Shown here: piece after piece, positions 8,509-15,526 of the stretch
Position numbering within the stretch: the stretch's first letter is position 1
Layout of the letters: every line of letters starts with the position of its first letter
NCBI GenBank assembly: GCA_045540355.1
Contig: JAZQHB010000057.1
Coordinates: 1-64,000, forward strand
Direction: 5' to 3'
DNA from: RGIG2945 sp045540355
GTDB lineage: Bacteria > Bacillota > Clostridia > Oscillospirales > Acutalibacteraceae
DNA: 64,000 bases
The notes under the pieces: generated by a model
Told to the model about the DNA's origin: nothing
The model's input: only the letters and a program-made list of their open reading frames with translations
The model's database searches: none
Translations under genes and position numbers: made by a program

Positions 8509-8733
8509 ATTACCACTCCTTTCTTTACTAATTTGAGTATGATTTTTTTGTGATTTTTTGATGTCAAAAAACACAACCCAATGTATTTTATGACTTGCGA
8601 AAACTCCCGTTTTCACTAATTCACAAAAATTGGGTTTCTTGCAGAAAAACTCCCTACGGTCAAACAGAGCATAGTTCAAATTCGCTTTTTCTCTTTCATA
8701 CTTATTTCACAATAAATTGAAAGGAGATTTTTT
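8509..8733. other. Candidate origin of transfer region
   Basis: 225-bp gap between the divergent relaxase and RHH genes. It contains the inverted repeat AACCCAAT (near 8575) / ATTGGGTT (near 8630) enclosing the small hairpin AAAACTCCCGTTTT. MOBV oriT sites usually lie just upstream of the relaxase gene and contain such repeats. This is inference from position and structure only. Confidence 0.4.
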
Positions 8734-9003
8734 ATGACATCAATCAAATTTGAACTGCCCGAAAATTACAAAAGACAGTTGAAAGTTTGTGCCGCACAAA
8801 ATGGTATATCGCTAACAAAATTAGTGCTTGAATGTTTGTATGACAAATTCCCACCACAAAGCGATAACCCCACAAATGCGAAAAGTCGCATTGATGAAAT
8901 TTCAACCACCCTTGCAAAGTTCGGGGCAAGTATGACAAAGGAAGAACGAGAACAACTAAAAGCAGAACGAGAGCAATTAAAAAAAGATATGCGAGGAGAC
9001 TAG
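8734..9003 (+). CDS. Ribbon-helix-helix/coiled-coil accessory protein (89 aa)
   Basis: The N-terminus (TSIKFELPENYKRQLKVCAAQNGISLTKLVLECLYDKF) fits an RHH DNA-binding domain, and the C-terminal 35 residues form a charged coiled coil (EEREQLKAEREQLKKDMR). It is divergent from the relaxase, with AAAGGAG before the ATG. Likely a relaxosome accessory protein (MobC-like role) or autorepressor of the mobilization region; the precise family is not identified. Its last codons are part of a 14-bp terminator stem. Confidence 0.7.
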   Translation: MTSIKFELPENYKRQLKVCAAQNGISLTKLVLECLYDKFPPQSDNPTNAKSRIDEISTTLAKFGASMTKEEREQLKAEREQLKKDMRGD

Positions 9004-9022
9004 ATCCTCGCATATCTTGTTT
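8984..9022 (+). terminator. Intrinsic terminator overlapping the stop codon
   Basis: AAGATATGCGAGGA (8984-8997) pairs perfectly with TCCTCGCATATCTT (9005-9018). The TAG stop is in the loop. Confidence 0.85.
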
Positions 9023-9046
9023 GTTATGCCGGAATTCTCAAACGGG

Positions 9047-9087
9047 TAGTCCTAACTTTCATTCTTAACTTAAAAGAATGAAAGGAG
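9047..9087 (+). promoter_or_regulatory. SD-masking hairpin in the primase leader
   Basis: Plus-strand copy of the motif (TAGTCCTAACTTTCAT, 9047-9062). CTTTCATTCTT (9056-9066) pairs perfectly with AAGAATGAAAG (9074-9084), covering the first four bases of the AAAGGAG ribosome site at 9081-9087. Translation control is inferred. Confidence 0.55.
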
Positions 9088-9095
9088 AACGGCAC

Positions 9096-10361
9096 TTGAA
9101 TATTTACAATATCTTGTTTCCACCCGAAACGGAATATGTTGGGTGGGTGCAGTTTGCGACATTTACCAAAAACAAAAAAATGGTGTCGCTCGGTTATACG
9201 GATTTTGAACACATAGAAGAAAAGGCAGAAACCCTTAAAATCAAAAAAACACAAGATTATTACATAATGGCAAACACGGTCAAACGATTTACCACACGAA
9301 CGAGCGATAACCTTTTTTCGCTCAATAATATAGTCATAGACATAGATTGCCATAGTAAATCTAATGTTATATCTCGGTATGAAGTCATACAACTAACGGA
9401 AGAAATCGGGTGGCGATTGAACCGTGATTTATTTACCACGGGGGAACTGATTACCCCGAATATCATACATTATACGGGACGGGGTGTGCAGTTATGGTTT
9501 AGTATTGAAAGCACATCTGCAAAACTCTTGTTTCTGTATCATAAAGCGATTGATTATATTGCCGTTATTATCCGTGAATGGTTGAAAGAATATCCTACAT
9601 TACAAAGGCACTTTGAAATTGATATAACGGCAAGCAAAAATGCCGTGGGACTTTTTCGTATGTTTAACACATACAATACCAAAGCAAAGTCAATGACCGT
9701 TGCAGATGTGATACACGATAAAGTGATAAATCTTAACGACCTTGTTAAGCAGTTAGAAGATAGCGAACCCGTAAAAGAGTATCTAAAACGAAAAGAACAG
9801 ATTAAAAAGCGATATAAGAAACAAGAACTAAACGAAGATTACGAACTCGAAGAACGAAAAGGGAGTTTTTCTGCATTACACTATAAGCGATTAAAGATTA
9901 TTGAAGAATTGGCAAGAGAAATGGAAAACCCCGTAGGACACCGTGATATGATGATTTTTCTTGCCTTTAATTCTGCTCGGCAGATATACCCATTTGAAAC
10001 CGCAAAAAAGATATGTAGAAAAATCAATCGGTCGTTCTCGGAACCACTTCCCGATGTTGAATACATCTTTAAGCAGGATAAAGTTTATCAAATAAAGAAT
10101 TGCACCTTTTTTGAAAAGTTAGGGGTATCGCAGGACGAACTAATCAATATGGGTAAATACGAAATGAGCAGACCAAACATAACAAGAGATTTAGCACGGG
10201 GACAACGAAAAGCAGAGCGACAAATGAAAAAGGATATGGCAGAGAAATTTATCAAATCGGGAATGGCACTAAAAGATGTTGCAGAGCGAACGGGACTATC
10301 GCTATCAACCGTATCAAAAATATCTGCAGTAATACCGAAATCAAAAAAACGGAAAAAATAA
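9096..10361 (+). CDS. Primase-like replication protein (AEP family) with C-terminal HTH
   Basis: Resembles archaeo-eukaryotic-type primases found as Rep/primase proteins of mobilizable elements. The metal-binding NIVIDIDCH lies near residue 78, the GRGVQLWF strand near residue 127, and RMFNTYNTKAKS, the usual GTxNxK-like block, near residue 188. The last ~50 residues contain a helix-turn-helix (LKDVAERTGLSLSTVSKIS). TTG at 9096, eight bases after AAAGGAG, is preferred to the ATG at 9078, which lies before the ribosome site. 421 aa. Likely primes replication of the transferred or excised element. Confidence 0.78.
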   Translation: MNIYNILFPPETEYVGWVQFATFTKNKKMVSLGYTDFEHIEEKAETLKIKKTQDYYIMANTVKRFTTRTSDNLFSLNNIVIDIDCHSKSNVISRYEVIQLTEEIGWRLNRDLFTTGELITPNIIHYTGRGVQLWFSIESTSAKLLFLYHKAIDYIAVIIREWLKEYPTLQRHFEIDITASKNAVGLFRMFNTYNTKAKSMTVADVIHDKVINLNDLVKQLEDSEPVKEYLKRKEQIKKRYKKQELNEDYELEERKGSFSALHYKRLKIIEELAREMENPVGHRDMMIFLAFNSARQIYPFETAKKICRKINRSFSEPLPDVEYIFKQDKVYQIKNCTFFEKLGVSQDELINMGKYEMSRPNITRDLARGQRKAERQMKKDMAEKFIKSGMALKDVAERTGLSLSTVSKISAVIPKSKKRKK

Positions 10362-10386
10362 AGCACTCGGCAGAGTGCTTTTTCTC
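10361..10386 (+). terminator. Intrinsic terminator after the primase gene
   Basis: AAAGCACTC/GAGTGCTTTTT hairpin with T-run. Confidence 0.85.
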
Positions 10387-10615
10387 ATAACATTTTTTCA
10401 AAAATGGTTCATAGTATAAGTATATTTATATCTCTTGTAGAGATTATAGGTGAAGAACCAAATAAAAGGAATAAAGCATATCGCCATTACTGAATAGGTA
10501 TGTGTATTCTTTTTAAGGGTGCAGGATAGCAAGAACTTTGTTCTTGCGACTTTTTGGTTCTTTTTCGTCAATGAAAAAGAACGGAAACCTTTTTTTGCTA
10601 CTTTTTTTATAACGG
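10387..10615. other. Intergenic region with hairpins
   Basis: No gene is seen. Two stable hairpins occur: GCAAGAAC/GTTCTTGC (10529-10547) and GTTCTTTTT/AAAAAGAAC (10557-10582). Both may be terminators or parts of a longer structured transcript upstream of the promoter at 10616. Confidence 0.5.
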
Positions 10616-10644
10616 TTGCATTTTTTCGTCGTTTGTGGTATCAT
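10616..10644 (+). promoter_or_regulatory. Sigma-A-type promoter for the structured RNA
   Basis: TTGCAT (10616-10621), 17-nt spacer, TATCAT (10639-10644). The predicted start is at about 10651, exactly where the long hairpin begins. Confidence 0.65.
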
Positions 10645-10650
10645 AATTGT

Positions 10651-10798
10651 GCTACACGAATTGAATATAACTCTGTACGGGGAATAATACCTTGGTAAAA
10701 GGTGTTTTCCTCTAATTTCCGTATGGAGTTAATTCGTGTAGCAGCGACCGAGGACAAACACTTTTTCGGCACATCTCTTCGGGGGTGTGCTTTTTTTA
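10651..10798 (+). ncRNA. Structured RNA or attenuator leader upstream of the SLOG gene
   Basis: About 148 nt from the predicted start to a T-run. Three stacked helices are visible. The first is a perfect 12 bp (GCTACACGAATT 10651-10662 with 10731-10742). The second is 12 bp with two G-U pairs (10669-10680 with 10719-10730). The third is 7 bp (10687-10693 with 10699-10705). The unit ends in a terminator hairpin (10769-10775 with 10784-10790, T7). It could be a free small RNA or a riboswitch-like attenuator of the next gene, 13 bp downstream. No known RNA family is recognised. Confidence 0.6.
10768..10798 (+). terminator. Intrinsic terminator ending the structured RNA
   Basis: GCACATC/GGTGTGC stem (one G-U), loop TCTTCGGG, then T7 at 10791-10797, immediately before the next ribosome site. 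Confidence 0.8.
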
Positions 10799-10810
10799 TG
10801 GGGTGAACAA

Positions 10811-11431
10811 ATGGGGTATTATTGGCGACCAACCCAACGGGCGATTGAAGAGTTTTTAGAATGGTTATTTGCCGACAAGAGAACAAAGAAGATGTTGGAG
10901 TGTGTGCCACGAGGTTGTCGGCATTGTGAGATTTTGGGTATATGCCGTGATGAAGAGAACGATTGGAAATGCCGTAACGGTTGCCAATTCATAAAGAAAG
11001 AACCCGTTGATTGTAATACCCCTTTGCTACTAAATAAGCAGAGGTTTAAGATGCTCAAAAAAGACTTGCCGATAAAACGTGTTGTAATTGCAGGGTGCAG
11101 AGATTTTACAGACTACAAACAAGCGAAAGAATATATTGATTTCTGTATATCAAACATACGGCAGGAGTACCGAATAATAATTGTTTCAGGTGGTGCAAAA
11201 GGGGCAGATACTCTCGGCGAACAATATGCTAAAAAGAACGGTTTTGAGATAGAACGATACCTTGCAGATTGGGATACCTACGGCAAGAGTGCTGGTCCTC
11301 GCAGGAATAAGATTATGGCAGAGGTCAGCGATTATGTTATTTGCTTTTGGGACGGCAAAAGCAGAGGTACAAAATCTATGATTGAATATGCAAGGCAGTT
11401 CAACAAACCTCTTAAAATAAAGGAAATATAA
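10811..11431 (+). CDS. SLOG-family (DUF2493) protein with N-terminal Cys cluster
   Basis: Residues ~85-206 form a Rossmann-like DUF2493 domain (KRVVIAGCRDF, IIIVSGGAKGADTLGEQYA, GPRRNKIMAEVSDYVICFWDG, SRGTKSMI), a SLOG-superfamily fold that binds nucleotides or nucleotide-derived ligands. The N-terminal 60 residues carry six Cys (31, 36, 39, 45, 54, 58), a possible zinc site. The start is ATG 10811 after GGGGTGA. Such proteins are common in mobile elements and phages with unclear roles. Expression probably depends on readthrough of the terminator of the preceding structured RNA. Confidence 0.8.
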   Translation: MGYYWRPTQRAIEEFLEWLFADKRTKKMLECVPRGCRHCEILGICRDEENDWKCRNGCQFIKKEPVDCNTPLLLNKQRFKMLKKDLPIKRVVIAGCRDFTDYKQAKEYIDFCISNIRQEYRIIIVSGGAKGADTLGEQYAKKNGFEIERYLADWDTYGKSAGPRRNKIMAEVSDYVICFWDGKSRGTKSMIEYARQFNKPLKIKEI

Positions 11432-11466
11432 AAGAGCGAGCATACATTGTGTATGTTCGCTCTTTC
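11431..11466. terminator. Bidirectional terminator
   Basis: 15-bp stem AAAGAGCGAGCATAC with GTATGTTCGCTCTTT (one G-U), between convergent genes. Confidence 0.9.
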
Positions 11467-11468
11467 TC

Positions 11469-12182
11469 TTATTTTTGCTTATCGTGGGGTATCAAATCGA
11501 GGACTTCAAACGAGTTCTTAACAAGTTTTCTGAATAGTTCAAAATAGCGGTTCGGAAGTCGCATTATGATACCGTTGTTTTTGTATGTGAAGTTGTTTAT
11601 CCGTAGTTGTTCCAACATCTTCTCTTTGAATTTGAAAATATCGTTACTGTCTGCCGATTTCTCAAATGCCGATTTCCATTTATCAAAATCATCGGGTTCA
11701 TAACAGAAGTCGGCAACACTAACATAAAGACCCTCGATAATTTTTCGTAGTGATTTTTCGGACGGTAAATGCGACCCCTTGATATATCTGTGTAGGGAAC
11801 TTCTGCTCATACCGATATTACGGCAGAACTCGGCAATCTCTTGATTGTTACGACCCATTAAAAACTCAATACGGTCGCCGATGAAACTACCGCCGTCATA
11901 GTTGATTTTTTGCTTTTTCGAGGTGGCAATCGCTTGTTTCTTTTTGAAACTTTCAACAAGAGGTTTTTGCTTGGCAAGTAGGGTTTTAATATTTAATTCC
12001 CCCTGCTTTTCCCATTCGACTTGTGCTTGTTCGTTTCGCTTTATCATTTCAAGCACATCATCGGTATCAGTTAAGGGTGGGAGTTCTTCTGTCGCCAAAT
12101 TATCGTAATAATCGTTGACATCATCATCAGACCACCCAAACAGATTATGATTTATGCCTTTTTCCTTATCGTTAATCTTCAT
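11469..12182 (-). CDS. XRE-type transcriptional regulator (237 aa)
   Basis: An N-terminal acidic, largely helical region of ~95 residues is followed by a helix-turn-helix domain at about 100-160 (NNQEIAEFCRNIGMSRSSLHRYIKGSHLPSEKSLRKI) and a C-terminal extension. It is divergent from the zinc-ribbon/xis/int operon, and its own promoter (TTGCAT 12237-12242, TATAAT 12215-12220 on the minus strand) overlaps one of two related 21-bp sites flanking the intergenic region. It probably represses itself and the excision/integration operon. Confidence 0.8.
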   Translation of the reverse strand: MKINDKEKGINHNLFGWSDDDVNDYYDNLATEELPPLTDTDDVLEMIKRNEQAQVEWEKQGELNIKTLLAKQKPLVESFKKKQAIATSKKQKINYDGGSFIGDRIEFLMGRNNQEIAEFCRNIGMSRSSLHRYIKGSHLPSEKSLRKIIEGLYVSVADFCYEPDDFDKWKSAFEKSADSNDIFKFKEKMLEQLRINNFTYKNNGIIMRLPNRYFELFRKLVKNSFEVLDLIPHDKQK

Positions 12183-12237
12183 ATCAACACTCCGTAAGGT
12201 TTAATATACCTATAATTATATCAAAAAACCGAAAAAA

Positions 12238-12362
12238 TGCAACAGTATGTGTAGCATTTAATATTTTGAAAAAGTTTTGTGGCATATAAAATGTGTGTAT
12301 TTTGGTATGTAATACACTCTTTATGTGTGTATTATTGATTATATGCTACATTTAGTGTTGCA
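12238..12362. promoter_or_regulatory. Inverted pair of candidate operator sites
   Basis: TGCAACA-N5-TGTAGCAT at 12238-12257 on + and the same site on - at 12343-12362. One overlaps the -35 of the XRE promoter; the other abuts the -35 of the rightward promoter. XRE binding is inferred. Confidence 0.55.
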
Positions 12363-12369
12363 AATATGG

Positions 12370-12398
12370 TTGACGTCCAAGTGTTTCATTGTTATAAT
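12370..12398 (+). promoter_or_regulatory. Promoter of the excision/integration operon
   Basis: TTGACG (12370-12375), 17-nt spacer, TATAAT (12393-12398): near-consensus sigma-A. Confidence 0.75.
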
Positions 12399-12427
12399 GG
12401 TAATGCGAACGGACGAAGTCGCAGACT

Positions 12428-12503
12428 TTTGCCAAGACCCCGTGCAAACGGGCGAGCGAATGCAGAGACACTTGCCAAGACCCGAACGGCGAGCGAGTGC
12501 AAC
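12428..12503 (+). repeat. Two ~40-bp direct repeats in the operon leader
   Basis: TTGCCAAGACCC...GGCGAGCGAATGCA and TTGCCAAGACCC...GGCGAGCGAGTGCA in tandem, between the promoter and the first gene. They are GC-rich compared with surroundings. Possible protein- or RNA-level control site. Confidence 0.6.
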
Positions 12504-12559
12504 GGAATGATACACAAACCTTAATATAAAAATAACAAAACGAAAAGGAGATTAAAATT

Positions 12560-12859
12560 ATGAAGTGTAACATTAGAAGAGAAGAAATGCAGGAAAGAAA
12601 AGTTATCAAGTGTTGTATCTGCGGTGAGGAAATCACCGTAAGAGATAGCAACAACCCCTATCCCGTAAGAGAGTGGTCGGCAATGGGAACTGATAAAAAC
12701 AGATGTTGTCATAAATGCAACCGTGAGATTGTAACACCGAGCAGAATTGTGGGTATGCAGGCGAAAAACGATAAAGAGTTCGACAACTACCACCGCAACT
12801 TGAAAAGTATGCCTTATAGTGAACTCAAAAAGATTTTCACACCCAATGCCGTAGCATAA
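12560..12859 (+). CDS. Zinc-ribbon protein (99 aa)
   Basis: Two Cys pairs (CCICGEEI and CCHKCNREI) form a treble-clef/zinc-ribbon, followed by a helical C-terminal tail. Strong AAAAGGAG ribosome site. First gene of an operon with the excisionase and integrase, in the position often held by small regulators or recombination directionality helpers in Tn916-like modules. The function is unknown; DNA or RNA binding is plausible from the zinc motif. Confidence 0.72.
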   Translation: MKCNIRREEMQERKVIKCCICGEEITVRDSNNPYPVREWSAMGTDKNRCCHKCNREIVTPSRIVGMQAKNDKEFDNYHRNLKSMPYSELKKIFTPNAVA

Positions 12860-12874
12860 GAAAGGAGAAACAAA

Positions 12875-13102
12875 ATGACAAACAGAATTACAATGAGTAT
12901 GGCAGTACCTCATATTGACTTTTGGCATCAACATCTTCTTACGATTGAACAAGCAAGTGCATACTTCTGCATAGGCGAAAATAAAATGCGAGCAATCGTA
13001 GAGAAGAACCCCAAAGAACCGTTTATTTTGCGAAACGGCACAAGAACCCTAATCAAAAAAGAACTGTTCGGACAGTTCATCGATAAACAAAGTGTTATTT
13101 AA
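12875..13102 (+). CDS. xis: Excisionase (Tn916 Xis family)
   Basis: HLLTIEQASAYFCIGENKMRAIVEKNP and the NGTRTLIKKELFGQFID end match the winged-helix Xis of Tn916. It binds DNA near the element ends and steers the integrase to excision. 75 aa is slightly longer than Tn916 Xis (67 aa). It sits 18 bp upstream of the integrase gene with its own AAAGGAG site. Confidence 0.88.
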   Translation: MTNRITMSMAVPHIDFWHQHLLTIEQASAYFCIGENKMRAIVEKNPKEPFILRNGTRTLIKKELFGQFIDKQSVI

Positions 13103-13120
13103 GTAAAGGAGATTGAATTT

Positions 13121-14395
13121 ATGAGTACAGTTAGAAGAAAAGACAGTAAAGGCAGAGTTCTTTTGGAGAATGAATTTCAGAAAAAAGACGGCAGATACGA
13201 GTATCGTTATAAGGATATGAATGGTGTCGCTCGTAGTATTTACAGTTGGAAATTGACCCCAAGCGACCGTGTTCCGAAAGGTAAACGAGATTGTAAAGCA
13301 CTTCGAGAATTGGAACACGAGTTGGAACGAGCAGTATTTGACGGCATAAATATGTATGAAGCAGAGCGAACCTCTCTTAACGATTGCTTTGACAGATATA
13401 TTGAAAGCAAATGTGAATTGCGGGAAAGCACACGGAGTAATTACATCTATATGTACGACAAGCATATCCGAAAAGGGTTGGGACACCGTATGATGTCAGA
13501 CTTCAAGTATAGCACAATTCTAACATTCTATAAGGAGTTGATTTTCAAAAAGGGTTTTCAACCGAACAGTATGGAGACCATACACACGGTTTTACACCCG
13601 ATTTTCACAAGTGCGGTTCGAGACGGTCTCATTCGTACCAACCCTGCAACGGGTGCTATGAAAGAGATTAAGAACCTTAAAGAATGGAGAGATAAACCCA
13701 AAAGACAATCTCTTACCAAGGCACAACAACAAGCATTTATGGACTATGTGGCAAACAACAAGACCTACAAAAAGTGGGTAAATGCCTTTACGGTTCTTTT
13801 TTGGACGGGAATGCGAGTTGGCGAATTTGCAGGGTTGACTTGGGACGATTGCGACTTCAAAAAAGGTATAATCTCGGTAAATCACACTCTGTTATATAGA
13901 CCTACAAAAAATGGTGCGAGTGAGTTCGTAATTCATCAACCGAAAACTAAAAGCGGTATAAGAACAATCCCAATGCTCGAACCCGTCCGTAATGCCTTGC
14001 TATCCGAGAAAGAAAGACAAGAAGAAAAAGGAACGGCAGGAATGGTAGTTGACGGGTTTAGTAATTGGTCGTTCACAAATCGTTACGGAATGGTTATGCG
14101 ACCCTCTTCTATCAATCGTGCCATAGACAGAATTGTAGAAGAGTATAACAAGGAAGAAACGACGAGAGCAAAGAACGAGGATAGAGACCCCGAACTACTT
14201 CCCGAATTTTCGGCACACACAATGCGACATACTTTCTGCACTCGTATGTGTGAGGTTGAACCTCGTGTAAAAATCATTCAAACGATTATGGGTCATTCTG
14301 ATATTTCAACCACAATGGATATTTACAACACCGTAACCGAGGAACTTAAAATTGAGTGCTTTGACGGGTTGGGCGATAAACTCTTTACGGCATAA
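13121..14395 (+). CDS. int: Tyrosine integrase (Tn916 type)
   Basis: Catalyses site-specific integration and excision at lysS. An N-terminal arm-binding beta domain (residues 1-60) is followed by a SAM-like core-binding domain and the catalytic domain with Arg232 (GMRVGEF), His366-x-x-Arg369-His370 (HTMRHTF), His392 (MGHSD) and nucleophile Tyr402 (MDIYN). 424 aa is normal. It is adjacent to attR, as usual for elements targeting gene 3' ends. Confidence 0.95.
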   Translation: MSTVRRKDSKGRVLLENEFQKKDGRYEYRYKDMNGVARSIYSWKLTPSDRVPKGKRDCKALRELEHELERAVFDGINMYEAERTSLNDCFDRYIESKCELRESTRSNYIYMYDKHIRKGLGHRMMSDFKYSTILTFYKELIFKKGFQPNSMETIHTVLHPIFTSAVRDGLIRTNPATGAMKEIKNLKEWRDKPKRQSLTKAQQQAFMDYVANNKTYKKWVNAFTVLFWTGMRVGEFAGLTWDDCDFKKGIISVNHTLLYRPTKNGASEFVIHQPKTKSGIRTIPMLEPVRNALLSEKERQEEKGTAGMVVDGFSNWSFTNRYGMVMRPSSINRAIDRIVEEYNKEETTRAKNEDRDPELLPEFSAHTMRHTFCTRMCEVEPRVKIIQTIMGHSDISTTMDIYNTVTEELKIECFDGLGDKLFTA

Positions 14396-14398
14396 TCA

Positions 14399-14436
14399 AA
14401 AGGGGTGGAACTTAACTCCCACCCCTTGATTTTTGT
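14399..14436 (+). terminator. Integrase terminator
   Basis: AAGGGGTGG/CCACCCCTT stem followed by a T-rich tract. Confidence 0.85.
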
Positions 14437-14586
14437 ATTATTATGTGTTACAATGATTACCGTAGTTTATGACAGTTGGTTCTGATTTTTATAGGGAATT
14501 TTTACGAGTGATTTTACCAAGAATATACCATAAATTCCGATTTACCACTGTATTTACCACAAGTTCAAGACAAAATATATGTGGCA

Positions 14587-14675
14587 TATAAGAACTTATA
14601 AGAAAGTATTAAAAAACCGCATAAATAAAGGGTTTTCGAGGGATTTTATAAGAACTTATAAGCACTTATAAGAAG
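14587..14675 (+). repeat. ACTTATAAG repeat cluster near the right end
   Basis: At least four copies of the near-palindromic ACTTATAAG/CTTATAAG word within 90 bp of attR. Candidate integrase arm or Xis binding sites by position. Confidence 0.5.
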
Positions 14676-14698
14676 TTGTTTTTAGGCATTTGTGGTCT

Positions 14699-14723
14699 CC
14701 CCACGATGAAACCTCTTGATTAA
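14699..14723 (+). repeat. attR core (second copy of lysS 3' end)
   Basis: Second copy of the 25-bp core. It differs from attL by one synonymous change (CCT instead of CCC for Pro), as expected for a tRNA-synthetase-gene target restored by the element. Confidence 0.88.
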
Positions 14724-14846
14724 TAAACCCCTTTATTTATGCGGGTTTTCGGGGTTTTGAAAGTGTCAAAAAAGGCATTTTACCCACGATTTACCCACGG
14801 CATCAGGAACTTTCCTGACACTTTATGAGAACTTATTAAAGATTTA

Positions 14847-14882
14847 GCAGGTATCAAAGCGATTTGATACCTGCTTTTTTAA
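14847..14882 (+). terminator. Intrinsic terminator
   Basis: GCAGGTATCAAA (14847-14858) pairs with TTTGATACCTGC (14863-14874), T-run follows. Confidence 0.88.
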
Positions 14883-15526
14883 TCTTTATTCTTCTGCCAT
14901 ATTTCGTGAATTGTTTCTGCAAAAATTGTTCTTGAATGTTTATTAGGGTTATCGTTTATATTCTTTTTGTACAAATAATATTTACAAACCTGTTGCCATA
15001 ATCCTTGTTCTTTGACCCATTCTATTTTGGCAGGTAACTCCATATATCCTTTGGGTTGATATTCCCACGAGTAACTGTTTTGCTTTTTATTATAACGGAT
15101 ATATTGCTGCCTTCCTTCACCGCATTCGTATATAATACAGAAATCGCAACTATGTAGAATACGGGAGTTTATTCTATCCTTAACCTTAATTGTGAGAACA
15201 CGAGTTGAGTCCTCTGTGTAATCATATCCGAAAATAGAATATCCATAGGGATTAATAACTCTATCAAGACCTTTATGAAGAATGTTTCGTATTTCTTCGG
15301 CGGAATAGTTTTCATCGGGGTCATTAACTTCAATATTCACATCAAAATCAAAGCCAGTATTAGAATTTCGGTCACGGGTTATCATCTTTCGCTTACTGCT
15401 TCCTACGAAGTGGTATTGGAAGGTGAATTCATGTCGAACTTCATCTTGTAGTCTATGGATAATTTCGAATAACTCGTCTCTAATGGGTTCCCATTCTTGA
15501 TTAGGAACATATTCAAAATCGTGCAT
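14879..15526 (-). CDS. Nucleotidyltransferase-like protein (215 aa)
   Basis: The central motif GSSKRKM...FDFDVNIEV resembles the GS-x(n)-DxD active site of the DNA polymerase beta/nucleotidyltransferase superfamily, with Gly-Ser near residue 43 and DFD near residue 60. The remainder is not recognised. Strong AAAGGAGG before the ATG. It lies alone just outside attR, next to repeats like those inside the element. It may be cargo or residue of an earlier insertion at the same site. A defence or toxin role is possible but unproven. Confidence 0.65.
   Translation of the reverse strand: MHDFEYVPNQEWEPIRDELFEIIHRLQDEVRHEFTFQYHFVGSSKRKMITRDRNSNTGFDFDVNIEVNDPDENYSAEEIRNILHKGLDRVINPYGYSIFGYDYTEDSTRVLTIKVKDRINSRILHSCDFCIIYECGEGRQQYIRYNKKQNSYSWEYQPKGYMELPAKIEWVKEQGLWQQVCKYYLYKKNINDNPNKHSRTIFAETIHEIWQKNKD

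Larger units (their letters stand above)
12183..12559. other. Regulatory region between the XRE gene and excision operon
   Basis: Contains the divergent promoters, two inversely oriented 21-bp sites, CATATAAAATGTGT (12283-12296, repeated at 1998-2011), and a pair of ~40-bp direct repeats in the transcribed leader. No gene is seen. Confidence 0.75.
190..14723. mobile_element. Integrative mobilizable element in the 3' end of lysS
   Basis: The boundaries are a 25-bp direct repeat at 190-214 and 14699-14723 (one mismatch, 205 C versus 14714 T). Both copies encode the lysS C-terminus and stop. Between them lie a Tn916-type integrase and excisionase adjacent to the right end, a MOBV relaxase, a primase-like protein, ArdA, a type III R-M system and regulators. 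No type IV secretion genes are visible, so the element is probably mobilizable rather than self-transmissible. Integrase and att repeats are seen directly; transfer ability is inferred from the relaxase. Confidence 0.9.
14396..14878. other. Right end of the element and attR flank
   Basis: No gene. Contains the int terminator (14399-14436), TTTACCAC repeats (~14541-14563), several ACTTATAAG words (14587-14606, 14646-14675), an AACCGCATAAATAAAGGG block inverted relative to 14728-14748, attR, and outside attR another pair of TTTACCCACG repeats (~14779-14800) plus a terminator. Confidence 0.75.

Noticed and set aside
10651..10742. Hairpin considered as hammerhead, twister or other self-cleaving ribozyme
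   Set aside because: No CUGAUGA/GAAA core or other recognised ribozyme consensus found.
12428..12503. Two direct repeats considered as a short CRISPR array or iterons
   Set aside because: Only two imperfect units with no spacer pattern; they lie in a transcribed leader, so neither CRISPR nor a replication origin is supported.
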